From assembly GCA_051747745.1 (NCBI GenBank), contig JBNJGL010000053.1:1-15830 (forward strand): DNA of 15,830 nucleotides. The letters run 5' to 3'. Below, in pieces: positions 5,699 to 11,839 of the stretch. Every line of letters starts with the position of its first letter. Position 1 is the first letter of the stretch. The DNA is from QPJE01 sp051747745 (GTDB lineage: Bacteria > Bacillota > Halanaerobiia > Halanaerobiales > Halanaerobiaceae). The position numbers and the translations under genes are program-made. Below the pieces are notes generated by a model. It had not been told where the DNA came from. It saw nothing but the letters and a program-made list of their open reading frames with translations, and did no database searches.

Positions 5699-5757
5699 AT
5701 TTTGATTTCGGCAGAAATATATAAACATAAAAAAAATATTAAAATGGAATGATCAGA

Positions 5758-6249
5758 ATGGTAAAAAAAATAAGTGATGAATATTTAAACACTGTGATTG
5801 TTGTTTTCTGCTACATAATTAAAGATGATAAAGTTCTGCTGATAAAGAGAAATAATCCACCTGCACAGCATGAATATACCATAGTTGGTGGAAAAAAGGA
5901 AAGAAACGAAAATCTCATTGATGCCTGTAAGAGGGAAGTAAAGGAAGAAGCCAATCTAGCGGTTAATGATCTGAAGCTGATGGGAATAATAAATAATTTT
6001 ATTGATGGACTTGAAGAAGAATATATGACATTTTATTTTAAAGCTGGCAGTTTTGAAGGTGAGATAGAATCCAGTTTTGAGGGTGATGTCCAGTGGTGTA
6101 ATATAGAAGAAAGTTTTGAAAAAGATGGGATTAGCAGATATTATAAAGAAATATCTCCTTTTGTATTTGCAGATGAGTTTTTTCTGGGCGATATTTTTGT
6201 CGGCAGAGATGGAAAAATTAAAAATGTAGAAATAAAGGTTGATTTTTAG
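5758..6249 (+). CDS. Nudix hydrolase
   Basis: A 163-residue protein with a complete Nudix box, GGKKERNENLIDACKREVKEEANL, matching G-x5-E-x7-R-E-U-x-E-E-x-(G)-U except that N replaces the usual last G. The metal-binding REVKEE core is intact. It precedes a beta-rich region and is preceded by VIVVFCYIIKDDKVLLIKR, the usual first strands. Such enzymes hydrolyse nucleoside diphosphates linked to another group, but the box does not reveal the substrate. ATG 5758 is preferred because GGA lies 9 nt before it. ATG 5749, in the same frame, would add three residues but has no usable ribosome binding site. It likely sits in one transcript with the aminotransferase upstream. Confidence 0.88.
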   Translation: MVKKISDEYLNTVIVVFCYIIKDDKVLLIKRNNPPAQHEYTIVGGKKERNENLIDACKREVKEEANLAVNDLKLMGIINNFIDGLEEEYMTFYFKAGSFEGEIESSFEGDVQWCNIEESFEKDGISRYYKEISPFVFADEFFLGDIFVGRDGKIKNVEIKVDF

Positions 6250-6321
6250 AAATAAAAACAGGATATAATGGTTTTGTGTCTAATTTATAATATAGAGAAA
6301 TTATTGTGGAGGTGTGTTGAA

Positions 6322-6786
6322 TTGTTTACTAATGGGAGGCTTAATATTCTGCTGTCAGCAGTACTTATTCTGACTGTATGTACTACTATGATTGCTGTAA
6401 GTCCTGCTGTATCTGCCGACAAATTAGTTGGCCAGCTGCTCAAAACTTTTGGGATAGGATTTATTGTCAGTGAATTTGCAGAACCTATCGATAATTTTAT
6501 CAATACCCTGACCCTCAACAATGGTGTTCAGGTTGAAACTGCAACAAAGGTTGTACCGGTTGTTACAGTAGGTTCTGGTACTTTTGCAGGAGCAGTACAG
6601 GTTTCTGGTCCAGCAGCAGAAATTGAAAAGGTTGAGGCAGTCGCTCAGCTTGAAGGTGATTTTAAAGATGGTGCATTTCGCATTAGAGCACTTGTACCGG
6701 TAAATACAAAAAATCCAGTTGATATAAAAAATATCGAACGTATAGAAGGAGTGGGAGTAACCGCTCTTGTCGATATTGATGTTTAG
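6322..6786 (+). CDS. Conserved exported protein of unknown function
   Basis: The start is TTG at 6322: GGAGGTG (6309-6315) sits 6 nt upstream, whereas the upstream in-frame ATG at 6268 has no ribosome binding site and would put unlikely residues before the signal peptide. The 154-residue product starts FTNGRLNILLSAVLILTV, a signal peptide or anchor, with possible cleavage after VSA (about residue 33). The mature part has a FINTLTLNNGVQVETATKVVPVVTVG segment and then alternating small and hydrophobic residues (about 60-150) ending RIRALVPV...VGVTALVDIDV, suggesting a beta-rich fold. I recall similar exported proteins of unknown role in other anaerobic Firmicutes, but can name no function. No cysteines lie in the mature part. 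It is monocistronic, with its own terminator. Confidence 0.75.
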   Translation: MFTNGRLNILLSAVLILTVCTTMIAVSPAVSADKLVGQLLKTFGIGFIVSEFAEPIDNFINTLTLNNGVQVETATKVVPVVTVGSGTFAGAVQVSGPAAEIEKVEAVAQLEGDFKDGAFRIRALVPVNTKNPVDIKNIERIEGVGVTALVDIDV

Positions 6787-6799
6787 AAGTATAAAATAT

Positions 6800-6834
6800 A
6801 CCGCTTCCTTATTACAGTAAGTTAGCGGTTTTTT
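6800..6834 (+). terminator. Rho-independent terminator
   Basis: ACCGCT (6800-6805) pairs with AGCGGT (6824-6829), with further pairing of CTTAT with GTAAG inside, followed by a T-run (6829-6834). It ends the exported-protein transcript before the PRPP-synthetase-like gene. Confidence 0.85.
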
Positions 6835-6871
6835 ACATGAAAAAACTATAATTATAAAGGAGATAATATTA

Positions 6872-8029
6872 ATGAAGGACAGTAAGATATCTAAAATTCC
6901 TTATGGACATGTTGGAATAATTGTCCATAAGAGCTGCAGAGATCTGGGAGAAAAGATTGATGGTCATCTTGTTGACAGGAGAGAATGGGAGTTTAATCAG
7001 AGCAACAGCAAATATTTTCTTGAAGCATTAAAGGACAGCTATGTGATCGATAGTGATGTAATACGCTTTTCAAATGGAGAAGCAAAAGGAATTTTAAATG
7101 AAACAATAAGAGGTAAAGATATTTTTATCATAGCTGATGTGGGAAATTACAGCATCAAATATAATATGTTCGGCAAAGAAAACAGAATGAGCCCTGATGA
7201 CCATTTTCAGGATATAAAAAGAATGATTTCTGCCATTGCAGGTAAGGCAAGAAGAATCTCGGTGATTATGCCGATGCTTTATGAAGGAAGGCAGGACAAG
7301 AGAAATTCACGGGAATCGCTGGACTGTGCAATGGCTCTACAGGAACTGGAAAACCTGGGTGTTGAAAATATCTTCACCTTTGATGCACATGAGACCAGAG
7401 TACAGAATGCCATACCTCTGATCGGTTTTGAAAGCCTGCATTCTACATATCAGATTATAAAGTCGATGGTAAAAAACCAAAATGAGCTGCAGGTTGATAA
7501 GTCTAAACTTCTGGTAATAAGTCCTGACACAGGGGCAATGGATAGGGCTATCTATTATGCAAGTGTTCTCGGACTTGATGTTGGTCTTTTCTATAAGAGG
7601 AGAGATTACAAAAAAATTGTCAATGGGAAAAATCCTATTATACAGCATGAATATATGGGTTCAAGAGTAGCAGGTAAAGATGTTCTTATAGTAGATGATA
7701 TGATAGCATCTGGAGAGTCAGTTTTCGATATAGCTAGAGAACTTAAGAAAAAAGATGCAGAAAATATATATGTAGCTGTTTCTTTTGCCATGTTTACCGA
7801 AGGTATAGATAAAATGGATGAATATTACCGCAAGGGAATTATTAAAAAGCTGTTTTCCACCAATTTGACCTATATTCCTGAAGAGTTTAAACAGGCAGAC
7901 TGGTTCCAGGAAGTGGATATGTCCCAGCTGATTGCAACACTGATAGATAAAGTAAATTATGATGATTCAATTAGTCCACTGCTTGATGCAACAGGAAAGA
8001 TAAAGAAATTACTGCAGGAAAAAGGATGA
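6872..8029 (+). CDS. Ribose-phosphate pyrophosphokinase-like protein (divergent, long form)
   Basis: A 385-residue relative of PRPP synthetase, which makes phosphoribosyl pyrophosphate from ribose 5-phosphate and ATP. Family marks: RQD in EGRQDKRNSRE (R140-D142), FDAHETR (D171, H173) in place of the classical DLHAxQ, the flexible-loop KRR (242-244), and the PRPP loop VDDMIASGES (D275-S283). About 70 residues longer than the usual 315-residue Prs, mainly in a longer N-terminus and a C-terminal extension after the PRPP loop (about residue 300-385). Such long forms occur in Firmicutes beside a classical Prs, so this may be a second enzyme or a regulatory homologue; activity is not certain. The start has AAAGGAG upstream. 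The esterase gene follows after 6 nt. Confidence 0.85.
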   Translation: MKDSKISKIPYGHVGIIVHKSCRDLGEKIDGHLVDRREWEFNQSNSKYFLEALKDSYVIDSDVIRFSNGEAKGILNETIRGKDIFIIADVGNYSIKYNMFGKENRMSPDDHFQDIKRMISAIAGKARRISVIMPMLYEGRQDKRNSRESLDCAMALQELENLGVENIFTFDAHETRVQNAIPLIGFESLHSTYQIIKSMVKNQNELQVDKSKLLVISPDTGAMDRAIYYASVLGLDVGLFYKRRDYKKIVNGKNPIIQHEYMGSRVAGKDVLIVDDMIASGESVFDIARELKKKDAENIYVAVSFAMFTEGIDKMDEYYRKGIIKKLFSTNLTYIPEEFKQADWFQEVDMSQLIATLIDKVNYDDSISPLLDATGKIKKLLQEKG

Positions 8030-8035
8030 TTTGAA

Positions 8036-8836
8036 GTGGCATATATTCAGTGTGATTTTTTTTCTAAAGTGCTTAAAGTATCTTCTCAGATAAATGTGAT
8101 ACTGCCCGATGATATTGAAGATTTTACCGATGAAGAGGGAAAGATTCCTGTAATATATCTTCTGCACGGTTTGTCTGATAATCATACAGGCTGGCAGAGA
8201 TATACATCAGTTGAGAGATATGTTCAAAAATGGGGATTTGCACTGGTAATTCCCGATGTTCAGAGAAGTTTTTATACAGATATGGAGGATGGATATAATT
8301 ACTGGACATATGTCAGTGAGGAACTTCCGGAAATAGCGAAAAACTATTTTCCCATTTCAGATAAGAGAGAAAATACCTTTACAGCCGGACTTTCTATGGG
8401 CGGTTATGGGGCGGTAAAACTTGCTTTAATCCATCCAGAAAGATATGCAGCTGCAGCCAGCCTCTCCGGTGCTGTGGATCTTGCCAGAAGGATAATGGAT
8501 TTTTCTGATGAGGAAGAAAAAATGGCAGAGTTCAGGAGGGTGTTTGGAAATCTGGAAAAGATGAAAGGAAGCAGTAATGATCTTTTCTATCTGCTGGATA
8601 AGGTGGTAGAAGATAAAGAAAAAATTCCCGAACTTTATCTCTGCTGTGGAACTGAAGATTTCCTTTATCAGGATAATTTGACTTTCAAAAATTTGTGTGA
8701 GAAGAAAGGAGTAGATCTGACTTTTGAAGAGGAAAAGGCAGGTCATGAATGGGAATACTGGGATAAGAAAATTCAGGATGTTTTCCGCTGGCTTTATCGA
8801 GTCCACAGTTCTTCTTTGAGTTCTTCCAGTACATAG
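8036..8836 (+). CDS. Alpha/beta-hydrolase esterase, EstA/esterase-D family
   Basis: A 266-residue esterase resembling tributyrin esterase and S-formylglutathione hydrolase. The oxyanion region reads YLLHGLSDNHTGW, the nucleophile elbow GLSMGG holds S120, and the other triad residues are likely D208 (GTEDF) and H237 (GHEWEYW). There is no signal peptide, so it is cytoplasmic. It probably hydrolyses short acyl esters; natural substrate unknown. The start is GTG 8036, supported by AGGATGA 8-13 nt upstream, which overlaps the end of the PRPP-synthetase-like gene 6 nt away, so the two are probably translated together. The normal domain ends near WLYR; the last 11 residues (VHSSSLSSSST) are low-complexity and encoded within the 43-bp overlap with the opposite-strand gene. 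Confidence 0.9.
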   Translation: MAYIQCDFFSKVLKVSSQINVILPDDIEDFTDEEGKIPVIYLLHGLSDNHTGWQRYTSVERYVQKWGFALVIPDVQRSFYTDMEDGYNYWTYVSEELPEIAKNYFPISDKRENTFTAGLSMGGYGAVKLALIHPERYAAAASLSGAVDLARRIMDFSDEEEKMAEFRRVFGNLEKMKGSSNDLFYLLDKVVEDKEKIPELYLCCGTEDFLYQDNLTFKNLCEKKGVDLTFEEEKAGHEWEYWDKKIQDVFRWLYRVHSSSLSSSST

Positions 8837-9297
8837 TAAACAATTGGACAGATCAAACTATTATCTAAAAGTTCTTCTAAACGATGATTGATATTATCTT
8901 TGTGCAGGTGGGGGAATGAGCTGCATGCTTCTGGCCTGATTTGATATATGGCACATTTATTATCTTCCTGCATAAAAGGACATCCTTCACCTTTTAGAAC
9001 ATAACCACCGGGGATTTCTTTTTGAATATATTTTTCTTTAAAATTTTCCACACTAATATTTAATTCAGTAGAGATTTCCAGTATTTTTGCATGGGACAGG
9101 CTGGGAATCAGGCTGTGGCAGCAGTTTCCACATTTTAAACAGTCGTATTCTTGGAGATATTTTTCACCCAGTCTGTGGACTATTTTATCTACCTTTTTGT
9201 GGTCATAATTCTGGAGAAAGATTAAAAATTCTCTATTCTCAGATTCTTTTTCTTCTGCGAGTCTTAAAATTTTTTTAATATCATATTCAAAATTCAT
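8794..9297 (-). CDS. YkgJ-type CxxCxxCC cysteine-cluster protein
   Basis: A 167-residue protein of the zinc/iron-chelating YkgJ family (PF03692). The metal cluster is complete: YDCLKCGNCCHS (C53, C56, C59, C60), GEGCPF (C106), NKCAIYQIRPEACSSFP (C115, C125) and LICP (C150). These bind a metal or Fe-S cluster; biological roles are mostly unknown, and one proposed role is in protein modification or metal handling. The first 45 residues are a charged helix. The gene is convergent with the esterase and overlaps its 3' end by 43 bp. The start has GGAG 11 nt upstream, a weak site. It is divergent from the LysR gene across a 261-bp spacer. Confidence 0.9.
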   Translation of the reverse strand: MNFEYDIKKILRLAEEKESENREFLIFLQNYDHKKVDKIVHRLGEKYLQEYDCLKCGNCCHSLIPSLSHAKILEISTELNISVENFKEKYIQKEIPGGYVLKGEGCPFMQEDNKCAIYQIRPEACSSFPHLHKDNINHRLEELLDNSLICPIVYYVLEELKEELWTR

Positions 9298-9475
9298 ATT
9301 GATCAGGCTCCAGTCTTTTGATCTGTATTTGTGTGTTTAAGCTGTTCAGCGGCCGAATAGGATCAGTATTTCATTTTTTTTAGTATACCATATTATCTTC
9401 ATTGTGTGTAGTAGATAGGGTCAGAGAATCAAAAAATGTTTAAAGTGATTTTGATTGGTGGACAAATTTTTTTCT

Positions 9476-9507
9476 GATAATCACAGATTTCGGATAATTA
9501 TAGATTT
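9476..9507 (+). repeat. Direct repeat upstream of the LysR gene (possible operator)
   Basis: GATAATCACAGATTT (9476-9490) is repeated as GATAATTATAGATTT (9493-9507): 13 of 15 identical, period 17 nt. It lies 52 nt before the LysR start codon in the spacer shared with the divergent cysteine-cluster gene. LysR proteins commonly bind their own upstream region, so it could be a site, but AT-rich DNA makes such repeats by chance. Confidence 0.35.
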
Positions 9508-9558
9508 GAATTGAAATTTTTTAGATTTTAAAAAAACTTACAGATACAGGTGAAAATT

Positions 9559-10437
9559 ATGAAACTAAATACATTAAAAATATTTGTCAATTTAATAGAT
9601 CTGGGCAGCTATTCGCTGACAGCAGATAAACTAAATTTAACCCAGCCTGCGGTCAGTATGCAGATTAAATCACTTGAGGAAAAATTTGATGAAAAGCTGG
9701 TTCTGAAGGAAAAAGGGGAACTGAAATTAACTCCTGTAGGAAAGATTATTTACAGTGAGAGTAAAAAAATTCTAAAGAACTGGGATAGTCTGCTGCAGAA
9801 GGTTGAGATGAATAAAGGTAAAAAGGCAAAGGAACTTTACATTGCTTCCAGTACAATTCCATCTGAATATATGATTCCGGATATTCTTGCGTGTCTTTTA
9901 AATTACATTCCAGAACTGAAGGCCAGGGTTACTGTAGGTGATAGTGCTGAATCTATAGATTTATTAGAAAGAAATAAGGTTGATCTTGCTGTTGTGGGAT
10001 ATAAACCGGAAAATAACAAGTTTAAAATTATTGAAGCAGCTGATGACAGGCTGAAGCTTATTCTTCCTTCTGAACATAAACTGGCTTTAAAAGATAAAAT
10101 ATTTCTGGAAGATCTGCAGAGCGAAAAAATGTTAATTAGAGAGGAAGGTTCTGGTACAAGAAAGGCTATGCTTGCTGGATTTAATAAATTATCATTAACT
10201 TTAAATGATTTTAATATAGTTGGTCAGCTCGGGAGTACTGAATCTATCATATCTGCGGTCCAATCAGGTCTGGGGATATCTTTTGTTTCACAGCTTGCTT
10301 CTTCAAAAGCAGCTGGCTGCAGACCACTTGTAGAAATAGATGTAGCTGATATGCAGAGCGGCAGAAAGTTTTACCTGGCTTTTTCTAAAAATAGAGAAAA
10401 TGATCCTATAATTAAGAGATTTATTGACTGCCTTTGA
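9559..10437 (+). CDS. LysR family transcriptional regulator
   Basis: A 292-residue LysR-type regulator of normal length. Residues 17-40 are the helix-turn-helix, SYSLTADKLNLTQPAVSMQIKSLE, and the rest is the periplasmic-binding-protein-like effector domain. REEGSGTRKAM (R194 onward) is the effector-pocket signature seen in CysB/CysL-like and related LysR proteins that sense small anions or metabolites. ATG 9559 is preferred over GTG 9550: it gives the classic MKLNTLKIFVNL opening, and ACAGGTG serves as its ribosome binding site. It precedes the ferredoxin/AOR/antiporter operon on the same strand, separated by 640 bp, and is the likely regulator of that operon (inference from position). Its effector may be an aldehyde, acid or oxyanion; none is provable. 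Confidence 0.9.
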   Translation: MKLNTLKIFVNLIDLGSYSLTADKLNLTQPAVSMQIKSLEEKFDEKLVLKEKGELKLTPVGKIIYSESKKILKNWDSLLQKVEMNKGKKAKELYIASSTIPSEYMIPDILACLLNYIPELKARVTVGDSAESIDLLERNKVDLAVVGYKPENNKFKIIEAADDRLKLILPSEHKLALKDKIFLEDLQSEKMLIREEGSGTRKAMLAGFNKLSLTLNDFNIVGQLGSTESIISAVQSGLGISFVSQLASSKAAGCRPLVEIDVADMQSGRKFYLAFSKNRENDPIIKRFIDCL

Positions 10438-10547
10438 AAATTCTGTTTATGAAGGAATCTTTTTTGTAGTTTTAAAATGAATTAGAAAAACTTTTGCTTT
10501 TTGCAGCTCGAAAATAAATTTTGGGGGAACTTCTGCTGAATTAATTA

Positions 10548-10576
10548 TTGACATAGACTGAGATATAACATATAAT
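10548..10576 (+). promoter_or_regulatory. Perfect consensus sigma-A promoter in the gene-free stretch
   Basis: TTGACA (10548-10553), 17-nt spacer, TATAAT (10571-10576): a full match to the consensus, the strongest promoter in the window. Transcription should begin near 10583. No gene starts for the next 490 nt. Confidence 0.85.
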
Positions 10577-10704
10577 AAAAAAAATACTTTAAAGTAATAA
10601 AGTGACTGATTTAATTTATTTTTTTTAAATTTGTAAGATTATTTTATGTAAGATTGGTTATGCTGTTAGAGTATTGGAGTAAAATCTGAGCAGAGATTTT
10701 ACAA

Positions 10705-10776
10705 TTAGATTAGAGATTAGATTAGAAGACAGGTTTCAAGTTAGATTAGAAGTTAGATTAAAAGTTAGATTTTAAA
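10705..10776 (+). repeat. Tandem 12-nt repeat array (TTAGATTAGAAG)
   Basis: Units begin at 10705, 10717, 10729, 10741, 10753 and 10765 with exact 12-nt spacing. Consensus is TTAGATTAGAAG; the third unit (ACAGGTTTCAAG) is strongly diverged and the last fades out. The strand is nearly free of C, so the RNA would be a purine/U-rich, mostly unpaired segment. Confidence 0.85.
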
Positions 10777-10806
10777 TTGGAATTTAAAAATTGAATATAA
10801 TATTAG

Positions 10807-10828
10807 TTTAGATGAGATTTAGATGAGA
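10807..10828 (+). repeat. Two tandem copies of TTTAGATGAGA
   Basis: Identical 11-nt units at 10807-10817 and 10818-10828, with a partial third copy fading after. The sequence resembles the nearby 12-nt array (TTAGAT core), so both may derive from the same expansion. Confidence 0.7.
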
Positions 10829-10948
10829 TTAGTAGAGGTTTGTTGAGTTTGAGCTGTTTGCAGCTTGTTATTTCTGGCCCTGTTTTTTACTGTGGCTGTA
10901 TAATTTAGCTGTATTATATTATCTTTTTATGGGATAATTATGTATTCA

Positions 10949-10978
10949 ACCGCCGACCTGATGTCTGGCGGTTTTTTT
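10949..10978 (+). terminator. Strong rho-independent terminator ahead of the AOR operon
   Basis: ACCGCC (10949-10954) pairs with GGCGGT (10967-10972), continued by GAC with GTC across a one-base bulge, then seven Ts (10972-10978). It lies 512 nt after the LysR stop codon and 100 nt before the ferredoxin gene, so it ends the transcript from the consensus promoter at 10548-10576. Confidence 0.88.
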
Positions 10979-11078
10979 GATGTTAAAACTGTTTGTGAAC
11001 CTTTTTCAGTAAATCATAGATTTATAATTATTTTTGTTTAAATTTTCTATAAATATACAGATTTAGAAAGGGGTAAAT

Positions 11079-11837
11079 ATGTATCACTTAAGAGTAGAAG
11101 TAGAAGAGGTGAAGGGTTTTTGTGATTCTCCAATGGAAGAAGGAGATTATTTTGAAGTAAAAGATGGGAAAATAATTATTCCTGATCAAAAGGGAATCTG
11201 TATGTGGGCTTTACAGAGTATGATGTCATTTTTTCCGGCCAAAATGAGAAAGATAGATGAGGAAAATGACTGGATTCCCCACACTGAAAGGTTATCCTGT
11301 CCTGATCCAAATGGACAGGTCATATTTAGAATAAGAAGAATAGATCCTGTGAGCGGGAAAATAGTTGATCCTGAACGAGAGAAACCACCGGCCCGTATTT
11401 TAGTAGATCCAGAAATATGTTCAGGCTGCAGAGTATGTGAATCAGCCTGCAGTTTTGTCCATTATGAAGATTTTAATCCTTTAAGATCACGGGTAAAAGT
11501 AAAAAAGGATGAGAGAGAGGGAGATGATATACCCTTTATCTGTCGGCAGTGTGGTGATGCTCCCTGTGTAAATATCTGTCCTACTGGTGCACTCAGCAGA
11601 GATGAAAATACAAATGCTGTTCTGCTGGATAAGAAACTGTGTATTGAATGTGGAAAATGTGCTGAAGCCTGTCCATTTGACGCTGTCCATTTTCTGGGTT
11701 CTGATAAAGGAGAGCAAAAAGATTATCCATATATTTGTGATCTGTGTGGAGGTAATCCTGAATGTGTTTCCCGCTGTCCCACAGGTGCACTTCAATTTGG
11801 GCTGGCAGAAGAGAAAAATGAAACAGGAGGTGTTTAA
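11079..11837 (+). CDS. TIGR04076 domain fused to four-cluster ferredoxin, AOR electron partner
   Basis: A 252-residue two-part protein. Residues 1-88 (MYHLRVEVEEVKGFCDSPMEEGDYF, IPDQKGICMWALQSM, SCPDPNGQVIFRIRRI) match the small TIGR04076-type protein of unknown function. Residues 105-245 form a DmsB/HycB-like ferredoxin with four cysteine groups for [4Fe-4S] clusters: C114/117/120/124, C155/158/163/167, C188/191/194/198 and C220/223/229/233, the second and last having the insert-type CxxC-x4-5-C spacing. It has no signal peptide, so acts in the cytoplasm. The AOR gene begins 2 nt after its stop, so it is almost surely the electron-transfer subunit that links AOR to the cell's electron carriers. 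The ATG has AAAGGGG upstream. The role of the N-terminal domain is unknown; it may bind the partner or a metal, and its two non-cluster cysteines (C15, C41) are notable. Confidence 0.88.
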   Translation: MYHLRVEVEEVKGFCDSPMEEGDYFEVKDGKIIIPDQKGICMWALQSMMSFFPAKMRKIDEENDWIPHTERLSCPDPNGQVIFRIRRIDPVSGKIVDPEREKPPARILVDPEICSGCRVCESACSFVHYEDFNPLRSRVKVKKDEREGDDIPFICRQCGDAPCVNICPTGALSRDENTNAVLLDKKLCIECGKCAEACPFDAVHFLGSDKGEQKDYPYICDLCGGNPECVSRCPTGALQFGLAEEKNETGGV

Positions 11838-11839
11838 AT

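Larger units (their letters stand above)
10583..10978 (+). ncRNA. Candidate ~395-nt noncoding RNA or attenuated leader
   Basis: Bounded by a perfect consensus promoter and an intrinsic terminator, this stretch has no credible reading frame. It contains a perfect 9-bp hairpin (GTAAAATCT with AGATTTTAC, 10679-10702), a purine-rich 12-nt repeat array (10705-10776), an 11-nt repeat pair (10807-10828), a small hairpin AGCTG/CAGCT (10852-10865), a U-rich stretch and the terminator stem. It could be a stand-alone small RNA, or a leader whose terminator controls read-through into the AOR operon 100 nt further on. I do not recognise a known family; it does not look like 6S, tmRNA, RNase P RNA or a molybdenum-cofactor riboswitch. 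Existence as a transcript is inferred only from the signals. Confidence 0.45.

Noticed and set aside
8124..8806. Minus-strand open frames across the esterase gene.
   Set aside because: They lack ribosome binding sites and lie opposite a gene with an intact catalytic triad; they are codon-bias shadows.
10683..10775. A short frame reading RLEV-like repeats as a real small protein.
   Set aside because: There is no ATG, GTG or TTG in the open part and no ribosome binding site, so it is reported only as a repeat pattern.
10705..10776. CRISPR array, because of regular repeats.
   Set aside because: The 12-nt units are contiguous with no unique spacers and there are no cas genes; the same holds for the 13-nt units at 15588-15660.
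10583..10978. Molybdenum/tungsten cofactor riboswitch before the AOR operon.
   Set aside because: The position is suggestive, but I cannot find the conserved aptamer core; the region is mostly purine-rich repeats.
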